64,000 nucleotides of DNA from Methylophaga sp. OBS3 (GTDB taxonomy: Bacteria > Pseudomonadota > Gammaproteobacteria > Nitrosococcales > Methylophagaceae), in NCBI RefSeq assembly GCF_026319325.1, contig NZ_JAPDMU010000003.1, positions 124,001 through 188,000 on the forward strand, given 5' to 3'. Both the position numbers and the translations under genes were made by a program. Under the pieces are notes generated by a model that was given only the letters and a program-made list of their open reading frames with translations, was not told the DNA's origin and did not search any database. This document shows, in pieces, positions 9,588-19,960 of this stretch (positions are counted from its first letter, which is position 1; each line of letters starts with the position of its first letter).

Positions 9588-9971
9588 TTAAGACTCGTCG
9601 TCAGTATTTTTGTTATCAGCGTTCGCTTTGCTGATGAGTGCATCCATGTAAAAGCCATGTTCCAAGCTATTGTCATAACGGAACTGTAACTCCGGCATAA
9701 CACGAAGCTTAACGCGCTTAGCAAGCCCTTTACGCAAGAAACCACTGGCTTTAGTTAGACCTTGCAAACATTCTTCAGCAGCTTCATCACTATCAAAACC
9801 ATTAAGGCGTGTGACGTAAACTTTGGCATATTTCAGATCAGCCGTCACATCGACATGCGACACAGTAACAAGGCTTACACGCGGGTCGGCCAACTCATGT
9901 TGAATGAGTTGGGCCAACTCGCGCTGCATCACTTCACCAATGCGACTGGTACGGCTAAATTCTCTGGCCAT
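9588..9971 (-). CDS. rbfA: Ribosome-binding factor A
   Basis: 127 residues with the KH-like RbfA fold: N-terminal REFSRTSRIGEVMQRELAQLIQ and the typical ADLKYAKVYVT and LRVMPELQFRYDNSLEHG motifs. RbfA binds immature 30S subunits and helps 16S rRNA 5' end maturation and cold growth. The start overlaps the end of infB by one base. Confidence 0.96.
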   Translation of the reverse strand: MAREFSRTSRIGEVMQRELAQLIQHELADPRVSLVTVSHVDVTADLKYAKVYVTRLNGFDSDEAAEECLQGLTKASGFLRKGLAKRVKLRVMPELQFRYDNSLEHGFYMDALISKANADNKNTDDES

Positions 9972-12760
9972 TACAAGCTCGGTTTCATTAAGACGCGTTC
10001 AAAGACTTCGATTTGGTCACCCGGCTGAACATCTTTGTAGTTTTTCACACCGATACCACACTCAGTACCCGCGTTAACTTCACTGACGTCATCTTTAAAG
10101 CGACGCAGTGACTCTAACTCGCCTTCATAAATAACAACGTTGTCACGCAGAACACGAATAGGGTTGTTACGTTTAACGGTACCTTCGATGACCAAGCAAC
10201 CTGCAATATCACCAAATTTCGGTGAGCGGAAGACATCATCTACACGGGCAAGACCGATAATTTCATCTTTGTAGACAGGCTCAAGCATACCGGTCATGGC
10301 TTTAGTCACAACATCCAGCAAGTCATAGATAATGCTGAAGTACTGAACATCTAGACCACGCTCAGCGATAACTTTACGTGCTGTGTTATCGGCACGAACA
10401 TTAAAGCCAATCAGGATAGCGTCTGAAGCTGCAGCTAACTGCGCGTCAGTTTCATTAATACCACCGACACCCGAACCAACAACACGCACTTTAACGCGAT
10501 CAGTAGACAGTTTTTGCAGACCTTGACTCACCGCTTCGACAGAACCATGTACGTCACCTTTGATGACCACATTAAGGGTTTTAACATCACCCTCTTCCAT
10601 CTTGTTGAACATGTCATCCAACTTAGCCGCTTGTTGCTGTGCCATCTTCGCTTCACGCGCTTTCGTTTGGCGGAAGTTAGCAATATCACGAGCGGTACGA
10701 TCATCTGGCGCAACTTGTAATTCATCACCAGCAGCGGGTGTACCTGACAGACCTAATAGCTCAACAGGCGTTGATGGGCCAGCAGAGTCAAGCTGTTCGC
10801 CAGTTTCATTGAACAAGGCACGAACACGTCCATACTCTTGACCAACAACAACGATATCACCTTTATTCAAGGTGCCACGTTGAACCAGAACAGTAATGAC
10901 CGTACCACGACCTTTATCAAGACGTGATTCAACAACGGTACCATGAGCAGGACCTTGTATAGGAGCTTTAAGCTCCATCACTTCGGCTTGCAGTGAAATG
11001 GCGTCTAATAAGTCATCAACACCATCACCAGTCAAAGCTGACACAGGGACAAACTGAACATCACCACCCCAGTCTTCTGGAATGACTTCGTGATTAGCAA
11101 GTTCCTGTTTAACACGGTCAGGATTGGCTTCTTGCTTATCCATTTTATTAATGGCGACAATTAATATTGAATCAGCAGCTTTTGAGTGCTGAATCGCTTC
11201 AATTGTTTGTGGCATAACACCATCGTCAGCGGCAACAACCAAGACCACAATATCAGTGACTTTAGCACCGCGTGAACGCATTTCTGTAAAGGCAGCATGA
11301 CCAGGTGTATCTAGGAAAGTAACTTCACCACGACTGGTTTCAACCTTATAAGCACCAATATGCTGAGTAATACCACCGGCTTCACCCGACGTGACTTTCG
11401 TACGACGAATGTAATCCAATAGTGAGGTTTTACCATGGTCGACATGGCCCATTACAGTGACAACTGGTGCTCGAGAAACCGCCTCACCTGAATCTTCTTC
11501 AGAAACTGCAAGCGCTTGCTCGACTTCATTTTCTTGAACAGGTTTAGCAACATGTCCCATTTCTTCAACAACGATAACCGCTGTCTCTTGGTCAAGTACT
11601 TGGTTAATTGTTGCCATGGTGCCAAGTCCCATCAGGGTCTTGATAACTTCAGCAGCTTTAACCGACATACGTTGCGCCAGGTCAGAAACAGAAATCGTTT
11701 CAGGCACACTGACATCACGAACAACTGGCGCTGTTGGCTTTGAGAAACCATGTTCAGTTTCCATGACCGGTGTAGACTTTGGCGTCACACCTTTTTTCTT
11801 CTTACGACGACCGGACTTACCTTCACTTACGTGGAGTTCTTTACGCTCAAACTCATCATCACGCTGATAGCGACCTTTCTTAGCGGCTTTATCTTTACCG
11901 TGTTTAGCATCTGCTTCTTTGCGGTCGGGCTTTTGCTCTTTCGCTTGAGCAGCTGCAGCAGCAAGGCGCGCTTCTTCACGAGCTTTTTCAAGAGCCTCTT
12001 CCTCCTCACGCGCTTTACGACGAGCTTCTAGTGCTTTTTCAGCATCTATTCGTGCCAAGTTGGCAGCACGACGTTTCGCATCAGCCTCTTCGAGTTTTTT
12101 ATGCGCAAGCTGAGAGGCTGTCAAAGCTGTTTCCGCTGGCTTTTTGTCAGTATTTGCCGGTTTATCAGATTTCTTAGGTGCTTTTTGCTTAGCCTCTTCA
12201 GCAATCGCCTTTTGCTCTTCTTCTGCAGCCAAACGTGCTTCTTCAGCAGCTTGCTTCTCAGCTTCAACAGCGGCAGCAACCGCAGCAGCTTCAGCTGCTT
12301 CAATTTCTTGCTGGCGAGTTAATTGTTCTTGCTGTTTGCGTAATACTTCTTGCTGACGTAATTGTTCTTGACGAGCTAACTCTTCAGCATGTGCTTGGGC
12401 TTGCTGTTGTTTTTCAACGTCAACACTTGGTGTGGCTTCAGATTCTGTGGGACGTTTGACGAAAGTGCGTTTTTTACGCACTTCAACGCTAACACTCTTA
12501 CCACCAGCACGTGCGGAGCCGCCCAGTTTGATTTCACTGACAGACTTACGCTTTAGCGTAATTTTCTTAGGTGAAGCATCACTATCTTCACTTCGGCCAT
12601 GACGCTGTTGCAAAAATTGCAATAATGTCTGCTTTTGCGCTTCAGTGATTAAATCATCAGCTTTAGAAACACTAATACCTGCTTCGTTAAGCTGTTCTAC
12701 TAGTTTTTCAGCTGTAATACCGACGGTGCCGGCCAGGTCTTTAACCTTCATATCACTCAT
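9971..12760 (-). CDS. infB: Translation initiation factor IF-2
   Basis: 929 residues. The N-terminal IF2-N domain ([24 protein letters not shown]) is followed by a long charged segment rich in Glu, Lys, Ala and Gln (about 100-340), a second IF2-N domain ([20 protein letters not shown]) and the GTPase: [16 protein letters not shown] (G1), DTPGHAAF (G3), NKMD (G4). Domains II-IV complete the C-terminus. IF-2 recruits fMet-tRNA to the 30S subunit and joins the subunits. Linkage to nusA and the initiator tRNA gene in one operon is ancestral. The alternating charged region makes several long open frames on the other strand, which are not genes. Confidence 0.98.
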   Translation of the reverse strand: MSDMKVKDLAGTVGITAEKLVEQLNEAGISVSKADDLITEAQKQTLLQFLQQRHGRSEDSDASPKKITLKRKSVSEIKLGGSARAGGKSVSVEVRKKRTFVKRPTESEATPSVDVEKQQQAQAHAEELARQEQLRQQEVLRKQQEQLTRQQEIEAAEAAAVAAAVEAEKQAAEEARLAAEEEQKAIAEEAKQKAPKKSDKPANTDKKPAETALTASQLAHKKLEEADAKRRAANLARIDAEKALEARRKAREEEEALEKAREEARLAAAAAQAKEQKPDRKEADAKHGKDKAAKKGRYQRDDEFERKELHVSEGKSGRRKKKKGVTPKSTPVMETEHGFSKPTAPVVRDVSVPETISVSDLAQRMSVKAAEVIKTLMGLGTMATINQVLDQETAVIVVEEMGHVAKPVQENEVEQALAVSEEDSGEAVSRAPVVTVMGHVDHGKTSLLDYIRRTKVTSGEAGGITQHIGAYKVETSRGEVTFLDTPGHAAFTEMRSRGAKVTDIVVLVVAADDGVMPQTIEAIQHSKAADSILIVAINKMDKQEANPDRVKQELANHEVIPEDWGGDVQFVPVSALTGDGVDDLLDAISLQAEVMELKAPIQGPAHGTVVESRLDKGRGTVITVLVQRGTLNKGDIVVVGQEYGRVRALFNETGEQLDSAGPSTPVELLGLSGTPAAGDELQVAPDDRTARDIANFRQTKAREAKMAQQQAAKLDDMFNKMEEGDVKTLNVVIKGDVHGSVEAVSQGLQKLSTDRVKVRVVGSGVGGINETDAQLAAASDAILIGFNVRADNTARKVIAERGLDVQYFSIIYDLLDVVTKAMTGMLEPVYKDEIIGLARVDDVFRSPKFGDIAGCLVIEGTVKRNNPIRVLRDNVVIYEGELESLRRFKDDVSEVNAGTECGIGVKNYKDVQPGDQIEVFERVLMKPSL

Positions 12761-12763
12761 TGG

Positions 12764-14278
12764 TTATTCCCCTGTGTCAGTTGATTCATCGGCAAACCAA
12801 GATTCACGTGCTTTCATGATGAGTTCAGCTGCTTTTTCTGCTGTGACACCACCGATTTCAACCAATTCATCAACTGATTGTTCAGCGAGGTCATCAACAG
12901 TGACAACACCATGACTTTCTAGTTTGGCTGCTAATTCAGCGTCCATACCCGCCATTTCAGTCAATGCTTGGTCGGCATCACCTGACTCTAATTTTTCTTC
13001 ACTAGCGATTGCGCGAGTTAACAACACATCACGAGCGCGTGAACGTAGTTCTTGAACGATATCGGCATCGAACTCTTCGATGTCGAGCATTTCTTGTTCT
13101 GGTACATAAGCAACTTCCTCTAATGATGAGAAGCCTTCTTGTGCCAGAATCAGTGCGACGTCTTCATCAACGTCGAGGTCTTTCATAAAGGTTTCGATCA
13201 GTACGCCGATTTCTTTTTCAGCTTTTTGATCAGCATCAGCTGCTGACATAACGTTTAATTCCCAACCCGTTAATTGGCTGGCGAGACGAACGTTTTGACC
13301 ACTACGACCAATCGCTTGTGACAACTGGTCTTCTTCAACAGCGATGTCCATGCTGTGTGCATCTTCATCAACAACAATAGATAAAACTTCCGCTGGTGCC
13401 ATTGCATTAATAGCAAAACGAGCAGGATCCTCATCCCAAAGAATAATATCGACACGCTCACCAGCTAATTCATTAGTGACAGCTTGTACACGTGAACCAC
13501 GCATCCCAACACAAGCACCAACAGGATCAATACGTGATTCGTGGGCTAAAACTGCAATCTTGGCACGTAAGCCCGCATCACGAGCAGCACCTTTGATTTC
13601 AATCAAACCATCGCTGATTTCAGGAACTTCTAAACGGAATAGTTCGATTAACAGTTGCGGTGCAACACGGCTAACGATCAGCTGTGGACCACGACCTTCT
13701 GAACGAATTTCTTTTAAGTAACCACGAACACGGTCACCACTACGGAAGCTTTCGCGTGGAATCATTTCTTCACGTGGCAATAATGCTTCTGCGTTGGCGC
13801 CTAAATCTAAAGTAACGTTACCACGCTCAACACGCTTAACAGTACCCAAAATCATTTGACCGACTTTCTCGCGATACATATCAACGACTTGAGCACGTTC
13901 GGCTTCGCGGACTTTTTGAACAATAACTTGTTTAGCAGTTTGAGCAGCGATACGACCAAACTCTACCGAATCCATTGGCTCACGAATGTAATCACCAACG
14001 GCGATGTCAGATTGTTTTTTCTGTGCATCACTGAACAAAATTTGAGTTTCTTCACCTTCAAATTCTTCATCATCATCGGCAACAACTAACCATTGACGGA
14101 AAGTTTCATAATTACCAGTGACACGGTCGATAGCAACATGTGCATCAATAGCCATTTCATAACGTTTGCGAGTGGCCATTGCCAATGCTGCTTCAATCGC
14201 CTGAAAAATAACTTCTTTGCCAACGCCCTTTTCATTGGACATGGCATCTACTACTAGTAAGATTTCTTTATTGTTCAT
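12764..14278 (-). CDS. nusA: Transcription termination/antitermination factor NusA
   Basis: 504 residues from [18 protein letters not shown]; an upstream in-frame start at 14320 would add 14 residues not seen in NusA. N-terminal RNA polymerase-binding domain, S1 (about 135-200), two KH domains (for example [14 protein letters not shown]) and two C-terminal acidic repeats with helix-hairpin-helix character (about 370-500). NusA modulates pausing, intrinsic termination and rRNA antitermination. In E. coli it also acts on its own operon, relevant to the hairpins upstream of rimP. Confidence 0.97.
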   Translation of the reverse strand: MNNKEILLVVDAMSNEKGVGKEVIFQAIEAALAMATRKRYEMAIDAHVAIDRVTGNYETFRQWLVVADDDEEFEGEETQILFSDAQKKQSDIAVGDYIREPMDSVEFGRIAAQTAKQVIVQKVREAERAQVVDMYREKVGQMILGTVKRVERGNVTLDLGANAEALLPREEMIPRESFRSGDRVRGYLKEIRSEGRGPQLIVSRVAPQLLIELFRLEVPEISDGLIEIKGAARDAGLRAKIAVLAHESRIDPVGACVGMRGSRVQAVTNELAGERVDIILWDEDPARFAINAMAPAEVLSIVVDEDAHSMDIAVEEDQLSQAIGRSGQNVRLASQLTGWELNVMSAADADQKAEKEIGVLIETFMKDLDVDEDVALILAQEGFSSLEEVAYVPEQEMLDIEEFDADIVQELRSRARDVLLTRAIASEEKLESGDADQALTEMAGMDAELAAKLESHGVVTVDDLAEQSVDELVEIGGVTAEKAAELIMKARESWFADESTDTGE

Positions 14279-14352
14279 CACGCCCCCAGTGGATTTTTTG
14301 CCGGGAAAAATCCAAGCCAAGTTTTATTTAACCGTTAATAATACGCTTTTTT

Positions 14353-14799
14353 TCAGGCAATTAGCCGAGCTTTAGCCAGCTTTGCCACAGGTAAGGCATA
14401 AACCTCACCATCGACTTCAATCAAAATCTCACCGTTCTCAAAGCCTTGTAATTGACCAGTAAAATTACGACGACCTTCGACTGGTAATTTCATACTGATT
14501 TTGGCTTGTGAACCCACAAAACGCTCAAAATCACGTTGTTTGAACAATGGTCGGTCAAAACCTGGTGAAGAAATTTCAAGCATATAGGCTTGTTTGATCG
14601 GATCTTCAACATCCAGCACACCGCTCACTTGGTGACTGACCCGCTCACAATCCTCGATACCGATACCTTGATCAGAGTCGATATAAATTCGAAGAACAGG
14701 GCTTTGGCCGCCTTGAATGTACTCCACGCCAACCAGTTGGTAACCCAACGATTCAATAGGCGCTTCAATTAATTGTTCAATTTGATCGGTAATGGCCAT
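14353..14799 (-). CDS. rimP: Ribosome maturation factor RimP
   Basis: 148 residues from MAITDQIEQLIEAPIESLGYQLVGVEYI. Family motifs GVEYIQGGQSPVLRIYID and YMLEISSPGFDRPL are present. RimP is needed for 30S assembly. The start at 14799 has no Shine-Dalgarno sequence; instead a T-rich tract from a hairpin ends about ten bases upstream. A TTG at 14832 would start inside that hairpin and add 11 residues; the shorter form fits the family better. Confidence 0.94.
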   Translation of the reverse strand: MAITDQIEQLIEAPIESLGYQLVGVEYIQGGQSPVLRIYIDSDQGIGIEDCERVSHQVSGVLDVEDPIKQAYMLEISSPGFDRPLFKQRDFERFVGSQAKISMKLPVEGRRNFTGQLQGFENGEILIEVDGEVYALPVAKLAKARLIA

Positions 14800-14808
14800 A
14801 AGCAAATC

Positions 14809-14830
14809 AAAAAAAAAGGGCCATCGGCCC
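14809..14830 (-). terminator. Terminator-like hairpin abutting the rimP start
   Basis: Minus strand GGGCC-GAT-GGCCC (14818-14830) followed by nine T residues, ending about ten bases before the rimP ATG. It has full intrinsic-terminator form, so rimP and everything downstream must be expressed by read-through or antitermination past it. Confidence 0.75.
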
Positions 14831-14847
14831 AATTTAAACTCCCTAAA

Positions 14848-14870
14848 AACAAAAACCCCATTCAGGGGTC
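14848..14870 (-). terminator. Terminator-like hairpin after metY
   Basis: Minus strand ACCCC-TGAAT-GGGGT followed by TTTTGTTTTT, 15 bases downstream of the tRNA 3' end. It could terminate most metY transcripts and define the 3' trailer. Confidence 0.8.
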
Positions 14871-14884
14871 TTGTTTCGTAATAT

Positions 14885-14961
<77 letters not shown>

Positions 14962-14977
14962 CCTGACTAAGACGCAA

Positions 14978-15006
14978 AGTATACATAGCAATGCCCTTGC
15001 ACGCAA
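14978..15006 (-). promoter_or_regulatory. Sigma-70 promoter of metY-rimP-nusA-infB operon
   Basis: Minus strand TTGCGT, 17-base spacer, TATACT (14978-14983), predicting a start about ten bases before the tRNA. The -35 is inside the short inverted repeat CTTGC-GT-GCAAG, which may also serve as an ntrC end signal. Confidence 0.7.
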
Positions 15007-15015
15007 GGCCGATTA

Positions 15016-16419
15016 TCAATTCTCTTTTAATTTTCTGGTTAGGGTATTACGTCCCCAACCTAATAGCTTGGCAGCTTCTTGGCGCTTGCCTGCAGTTTTC
15101 TCTAATGCCACTTCCATGAGTAGTTGCTCAACCATAGGAACAACATCTGCCAAAGCGCCCTCTTGGCCGCTTAATGCTTTACCTGCAGCCCATTGTCTAA
15201 ATAGTTGTTGCCAATCACTATTACGACGCGTTTGATCGCTACCGCCCTCAGCTGATAACTCAACTGGTAGGTCTTCCATTTGCACAACTTGTCCCGGCGA
15301 CATCACCATCAGCCATCGGCACACATTCTCAAGCTGACGCACATTACCCGGCCATGGCAACTGTGATAAATATTGCTCGACATCTGTCGCAACAGACTTA
15401 CTGGCCATATTTAATTCACGAGCCGCTTTACTTAAGAAATAAGCGACTAATGCTGGAATATCTTCACGACGCTCTCTTAAAGCAGGTGTATGGATCCGAA
15501 TAACGTTTAAACGATGGAATAAATCCTCACGAAAATCTCCACGCTCAACACGTTGTTCAAGGTTTTGATGAGTCGCAGCAATAATCCGCACATCCGCTTT
15601 CACTGCACTATGCCCACCAACACGGAAGTACTCGCCATCTGATAACACGCGCAATAACCGCGTCTGCAATTCGATCGGCATATCACCGATTTCGTCTAAA
15701 AATAACGTACCGCCGTTAGCTTGTTCAAACCGACCTTTGCGAGCGGCATGGGCACCGGTGAAGGCCCCTTTTTCATGACCAAATAATTCTGACTCTAAAA
15801 GTTCTCTGGGAATAGCCGCCATATTAAGGGCAATAAATGGCGCACTTCGGCGCGGGCTATGTTTGTGTAATGCATGTGCAACTAGCTCTTTACCCGTGCC
15901 CGACTCACCATTAATAAGTACGGTAATGTTAGATCTTGCTAAGCGCCCAATGGCCCGAAAAACTTCCTGCATAGCAGGTGCTTCACCAATAATCTCTGCG
16001 CCAAGGTTTACATCATCATTAGGATTTGCATGTTGCTGAAGACGATGATTAATTGCTCTTTGGACCAGCTCAACCGCTTCATCTACATCAAACGGTTTTG
16101 GTAAATATTCGAAAGCACCGCCTTCATATACCGATACTGCGCTATCTAAATCGGAATAAGCGGTCATGATAATGACAGGTAAATCTGGTTGACGTTGTTG
16201 GATATCGGCCAATAGTTGTAGGCCATCCATTCCTGGCATTCTGATATCACTGACTAGTACATCCGGTTTTGGTTGGGAGCTACGCTTAAGTTGCTCTAAT
16301 ACCAAATCGGCACTTTCAAATGTTTCGACGGTAATATCCACGGCTTCGAGGGCTTTTTGTAAAACCCAACGAATTGACCGGTCATCATCGACTACCCAGG
16401 CGATTGCTTTAGCGACCAC
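15016..16419 (-). CDS. ntrC: Nitrogen regulation response regulator NtrC
   Basis: 467 residues. Receiver domain with Asp58 in VLVSDIRMPGMDG; AAA+ sigma-54 activator domain with Walker A GESGTGKE and the sigma-54-contacting GAFTGA loop; Fis-type helix-turn-helix at the end (RQEAAKLLGWGRNTLTRKL). When phosphorylated by NtrB it activates sigma-54 promoters such as that of glnA. GTG start with GGAG about ten bases upstream, overlapping the end of ntrB by 11 bases. Confidence 0.97.
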   Translation of the reverse strand: MVAKAIAWVVDDDRSIRWVLQKALEAVDITVETFESADLVLEQLKRSSQPKPDVLVSDIRMPGMDGLQLLADIQQRQPDLPVIIMTAYSDLDSAVSVYEGGAFEYLPKPFDVDEAVELVQRAINHRLQQHANPNDDVNLGAEIIGEAPAMQEVFRAIGRLARSNITVLINGESGTGKELVAHALHKHSPRRSAPFIALNMAAIPRELLESELFGHEKGAFTGAHAARKGRFEQANGGTLFLDEIGDMPIELQTRLLRVLSDGEYFRVGGHSAVKADVRIIAATHQNLEQRVERGDFREDLFHRLNVIRIHTPALRERREDIPALVAYFLSKAARELNMASKSVATDVEQYLSQLPWPGNVRQLENVCRWLMVMSPGQVVQMEDLPVELSAEGGSDQTRRNSDWQQLFRQWAAGKALSGQEGALADVVPMVEQLLMEVALEKTAGKRQEAAKLLGWGRNTLTRKLKEN

Positions 16420-17485
16420 GATTACTAGACTCCAAAGGAAAAATTACCGAAAAAATAGTCTGTCCGGGATGACTACTACAAAGCACGGTACCGCCATGTC
16501 GTTGCACAAGGTTTTGTACAAGATAGAGACCAAGACCTGTGCCATCAGCTCGGCCAGTCACTAGCGGATAAAACAAACTGTCTTGAAGATGTTTGGGAAT
16601 ACCCGGCCCATCATCTTCAATCTCAATTAAGACACCTAAACGATAGAACTGTTTATCAATCGTTAGGTTGCGTTGTATGCGGGTACGCAGTCGAATAATG
16701 CCGCGACCATGCATGGCTTGCACTGCGTTTCGAACAATATTTAAAAAGATTTGGATGAGTTGATCTAAGTCTGCCGTTAACTCAGGAATACTCGGATCAT
16801 AATCAGCAATAAATCTCAGCCGCTCATCAACTTCAATATCAACTAACTGACGAACACGTTGTAAAACTTCATGGATGTTCACATCCATTTTTTCCGTTTG
16901 TTGGTAAGGACCCAACATACGGTTCATCAAATTCTGTAAACGGTCAGCTTCGCTGATGATGATCCGGGTGTATTCTTTCAAATCGTCAGAATCGAGCTGT
17001 CGTTCTAATAACTGTGCAGCACCACGTAATCCCCCTAGAGGGTTTTTGATCTCGTGCGCCAGTCCCCTTACAACCTGTTGCTGGGTGTGAAGGTTTTCAT
17101 CGCGGTTTATCCGTTGTTGATAATCTAGTTGAGCAACTTCCAAAAGAATATAAGGCGCTTGCAAGTCGAGTAACTTGACTGAGCAATCGACAACAACTTC
17201 ACCACTAGCGGGTAGGAATAACGTTATTTCTCGCTCTATCAGCGCTTGACCGCTATTTAATACGCGCTTTAGTGAGGCTAACAATCGTACCTCACCAGGC
17301 AACAACATTTGGAATGGGATGTGTTCTGCTTGACGCTGTGAGATCTCAAACATGATCTCGGTTGCGGTATTGATATAACAAACACGGAACTGCTGATCCA
17401 AAACAATTACTGCAGTCGTGAGGTTTTCAAGCACGTCACTGCAGGCCAGTAAGTCTTGGTTCATAGGCAATTCATCGCATTTCAT
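16409..17485 (-). CDS. ntrB: Nitrogen regulation sensor kinase NtrB
   Basis: 358 residues, no membrane helices. An N-terminal PAS domain (about 15-110) precedes the H-box VRGLAHEIKNPLGGLRGAAQLL (His144) and the ATPase motifs N-box LNIVRNAVQAM, G1 DDGPGIP and G2 DGTGLGLYLV. Cytosolic NtrB switches between kinase and phosphatase on NtrC under control of the PII protein. A start seven codons later (17464) is possible; neither has a clear ribosome binding site. The leader carries an NtrC-type palindrome over a -10 element. Confidence 0.96.
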   Translation of the reverse strand: MKCDELPMNQDLLACSDVLENLTTAVIVLDQQFRVCYINTATEIMFEISQRQAEHIPFQMLLPGEVRLLASLKRVLNSGQALIEREITLFLPASGEVVVDCSVKLLDLQAPYILLEVAQLDYQQRINRDENLHTQQQVVRGLAHEIKNPLGGLRGAAQLLERQLDSDDLKEYTRIIISEADRLQNLMNRMLGPYQQTEKMDVNIHEVLQRVRQLVDIEVDERLRFIADYDPSIPELTADLDQLIQIFLNIVRNAVQAMHGRGIIRLRTRIQRNLTIDKQFYRLGVLIEIEDDGPGIPKHLQDSLFYPLVTGRADGTGLGLYLVQNLVQRHGGTVLCSSHPGQTIFSVIFPLESSNRGR

Positions 17486-17627
17486 GTGATTGCAGTTTGC
17501 AAAAACTAATCCAACTTATTTCCATCAGGCCAAAATAACGAATTAAGCCTATGAAGCAAAAGGGATTAATTTTACCAAACACATTTTAAAAAACTGCATT
17601 CGGTTAAAAGAGACTGTGTTTGCAAAG

Positions 17628-17652
17628 ATTATACGCACACTTTTGGTGCGTA
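17628..17652 (-). promoter_or_regulatory. NtrC-type box overlapping a -10 element before ntrB
   Basis: Perfect palindrome TACGCAC-N7-GTGCGTA (17632-17652), with the NtrC spacing GCAC-N7-GTGC. On the minus strand it runs into TATAAT (17628-17633); the -35 is poor. In E. coli NtrC represses glnLp through a box at that promoter, and the same reading fits here. It could instead be a weak hairpin ending the DUF4124 transcript, but no T-run follows. Confidence 0.65.
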
Positions 17653-17691
17653 GCTGATTTTACGATGATTTAACTGAAAGATAATGATGGC

Positions 17692-18291
17692 TTATGGGCT
17701 ACCACCAGGAGCTGGTGCTGGATTAGGAGTCGGAGCAGGACTTGTTCGTGGGTTAAGTAAAATGCTATTGCGTTGAAGATGGAATTTAATTTCAGGACTA
17801 TTGGCCAATACTTCACCATTAATATTCATCACAACAGCAGAAAGTGTATGTGTTCCACGATCAACATTCGGTAAGCCAAAACTTAATGATGGACGTGGAT
17901 CGCCATAAGGCAAGCCATCCATTTGTAACTGAATCAAATCACCACGCTGCTGATTTAATGCTGGTTGGATCTGAATATTAACGGTCAGATTGCCATCATT
18001 GACACGAATGGCTTGGTCATCCTGAGGACTAACAATCTGCAATGCATAACTTGGCGCCGGAGGCATATCCTCACCGTCTAATTGCTCTGACTGATCGTCG
18101 AACTCATTAGATGTAATTTCTTCAGGTACATCAACAGGAGTATAAACCGATGCTTGAGGAAGCACTATTTTTTCAGCATTTTCAGCAGGTTGATCAGTAA
18201 AAACAACGTTGCCGTTTTCATCGACGGACCGATAAACGCCAGCTGTTGCCGTGATGGCAGTAAATAACAATATTAAAGGCCAATATTTCAT
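17692..18291 (-). CDS. DUF4124-containing exported protein
   Basis: 199 residues from MKYWPLILLFTAITATAG, a signal peptide followed by the DUF4124 core VYRSVDENGNVVFTDQP. The middle (about 100-180) looks like an immunoglobulin-like beta domain (NDGNLTVNIQIQPALNQQRGDLIQLQMDG), and the tail is Pro/Ala rich. The function of the family is unknown. It lies between glnA and ntrB on the same strand, as DUF4124 genes do in several gammaproteobacteria. An upstream start at 18318 would spoil the signal peptide. Confidence 0.85.
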   Translation of the reverse strand: MKYWPLILLFTAITATAGVYRSVDENGNVVFTDQPAENAEKIVLPQASVYTPVDVPEEITSNEFDDQSEQLDGEDMPPAPSYALQIVSPQDDQAIRVNDGNLTVNIQIQPALNQQRGDLIQLQMDGLPYGDPRPSLSFGLPNVDRGTHTLSAVVMNINGEVLANSPEIKFHLQRNSILLNPRTSPAPTPNPAPAPGGSP

Positions 18292-18340
18292 AAAGTTAAT
18301 ATAGGCCAGCAATAGCATCGTTGCAAGTGAACATCGTTAC

Positions 18341-18369
18341 AAACAAAAACGCCTCCACAAGGGAGGCGC
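18341..18369 (-). terminator. Intrinsic terminator of glnA
   Basis: Minus strand CGCCTCC / GGAGGCG stem followed by TTTTTGTTT, 24 bases after the glnA stop. It separates glnA from the DUF4124-ntrBC transcripts. Confidence 0.88.
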
Positions 18370-18392
18370 TTATGCTTACAACCAAGGTTGAA

Positions 18393-19802
18393 TTAGACGC
18401 TGTAGTACAGGTCAAATTCAGCTGGGTGAGTTTCCATACGTAGACGAGTAACTTCTTCCATCTTAAGTGCGATGTAACCGTCGATCATATCGTCAGTGAA
18501 TACACCACCTTCAGTTAAGAAAGCACGGTCTTTATCTAACTCTTCTAGAGCTTGATCTAATGCATGACAAACTTGTGGAATCAGTTTTGATTCTTCTGGT
18601 GGTAAGTCATACAGATCTTTATCCATAGCATCGCCAGGGTGGATCTTGTTCTTAATACCATCAAGACCAGCCATCATCATGGCAGAGAATGCCAAGTATG
18701 GGTTTGCTGATGGATCAGGGAAACGTACTTCGATACGGCGTGCTTTCGGATTGCTAACGAAAGGAATACGAATTGACGCAGAACGGTTACGTGCTGAATA
18801 TGCCAACATAACTGGAGCTTCGAAACCTGGAACCAAACGTTTGTAGCTGTTAGTACCTGGGTTAGTGAAAGCGTTCAGTGCTTTAGCATGCTTAATGATA
18901 CCGCCGATGTAGTACAACGCAGTTTCAGACAAACCACCGTATTTGTTACCTGTGAACAGGTTATCGCCACCTTTCGCCAGAGATTGGTGAACGTGCATAC
19001 CGCTACCGTTATCACCAACTAATGGTTTAGGCATAAATGTCGCTGTTTTACCGTATGCGTGAGCAACGTTATGAACAACATATTTCAGAATTTGAACTTC
19101 GTCAGCTTTACGTACTAATGTGTTGAATTTTGTACCGATTTCGCACTGACCCGCAGTAGCAACTTCGTGATGGTGAACTTCAGTTACCAGCCCCATCTCT
19201 TCCATTGTCAGACACATTGCTGAACGAATGTCTTGTAAAGAGTCAACTGGAGGTACTGGGAAGTAACCACCTTTGATGCTTGGACGGTGACCTTTGTTAC
19301 CGTCTGGGAATACTTTTTCAGTATTCCAAGATGATTCAGAAGAATCGATCTTGTAGAAAGAACCTGAGATATCGCTGCCCCAACGAACGTCATCTAAAAT
19401 GAAGAATTCTGGTTCAGGACCAAAGAAAGCTGTGTCAGCCAAACCCGTTGATTGCAGGTAAGCTTCCGCGCGTTTAGCAACGCTACGTGGATCACGCTCA
19501 TAACCTTGCATTGTTGCAGGCTCAACGATGTCGCAACGAATAATCATTGTGCTGTCGTCCATGAATGGATCCATAACAGCAGTTGTTGGGTCAGGCATCA
19601 AAATCATGTCAGATTCGTTAATGCCTTTCCAACCAGAAACTGAAGAACCGTCGAACATTACACCTTCAGCAAATGTATCTTCACTGATGCCGTGCGCTGG
19701 GTAAGAAACGTGTTGCTCTTTACCACGAGTGTCGGTGAAACGGAAGTCGACGAATTTGACGTCCTCGTCTTTCATCATCTGTAAAACATTTTCGACTGAC
19801 AT
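18393..19802 (-). CDS. glnA: Glutamine synthetase, type I
   Basis: 469 residues, the length of the GSI-beta class. Beta-grasp N-terminus, then [12 protein letters not shown], the ATP/Glu-binding motifs [10 protein letters not shown] and [10 protein letters not shown], and the adenylylation loop with Tyr in [12 protein letters not shown]. The enzyme makes glutamine from glutamate, ammonia and ATP as a dodecamer and is switched off by adenylylation of that Tyr. Transcription is probably from a sigma-54 promoter with two NtrC boxes (separate entries). GGAG lies nine bases before the ATG. Confidence 0.98.
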   Translation of the reverse strand: MSVENVLQMMKDEDVKFVDFRFTDTRGKEQHVSYPAHGISEDTFAEGVMFDGSSVSGWKGINESDMILMPDPTTAVMDPFMDDSTMIIRCDIVEPATMQGYERDPRSVAKRAEAYLQSTGLADTAFFGPEPEFFILDDVRWGSDISGSFYKIDSSESSWNTEKVFPDGNKGHRPSIKGGYFPVPPVDSLQDIRSAMCLTMEEMGLVTEVHHHEVATAGQCEIGTKFNTLVRKADEVQILKYVVHNVAHAYGKTATFMPKPLVGDNGSGMHVHQSLAKGGDNLFTGNKYGGLSETALYYIGGIIKHAKALNAFTNPGTNSYKRLVPGFEAPVMLAYSARNRSASIRIPFVSNPKARRIEVRFPDPSANPYLAFSAMMMAGLDGIKNKIHPGDAMDKDLYDLPPEESKLIPQVCHALDQALEELDKDRAFLTEGGVFTDDMIDGYIALKMEEVTRLRMETHPAEFDLYYSV

Positions 19803-19861
19803 GTAATTTCTCCAAATTTAAATTTGCACCGCTGGGTGCCACAAAAAGACAAATCTAATAA

Positions 19862-19879
19862 CAGCACAAAGCTTGCCAA
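19862..19879 (-). promoter_or_regulatory. Sigma-54 (-24/-12) promoter of glnA
   Basis: Minus strand TTGGCAAGCTTTGTGCTG: GG and GC are 12 bases apart as required, with TGGCA and TGCT elements matching the consensus TGGCAC-N5-TTGCW at most positions. It predicts a start near 19853 and a ~50-base leader. Confidence 0.8.
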
Positions 19880-19929
19880 CTTAGCAAGACACTGAAATCA
19901 ACCATTTAGGTGCATACGCACCGCAATAA

Positions 19930-19946
19930 CGCACTATAAAAGTGCG
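19930..19946 (-). promoter_or_regulatory. NtrC box, promoter-proximal (glnA)
   Basis: CGCAC-TATAAAA-GTGCG: dyad GCAC-N7-GTGC as in NtrC enhancer sites, centred about 85 bases upstream of the predicted glnA start. Confidence 0.78.
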
Positions 19947-19960
19947 AAAATTACCACAAA

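Noticed and set aside
11750..12459. Several overlapping + strand frames opposite infB
   Set aside because: They mirror the Glu/Ala/Lys-rich linker of IF-2 and have no start signals or family features.
13344..13721. 125-codon + strand frame opposite nusA
   Set aside because: Shadow of the nusA KH domain coding region.
19820..19845. TGGCACCC-N-GGTGCA as a sigma-54 promoter next to glnA
   Set aside because: GG to GC spacing is 13 rather than 12 and the start would fall on the ribosome binding site. The site at 19862-19879 fits better. It may be a GCAC/GTGC dyad of wrong spacing (6).
19909..19922. GGTGC-ATAC-GCACC as a third NtrC box
   Set aside because: The half-sites face the wrong way for the GCAC-N7-GTGC arrangement; left out of the feature list.
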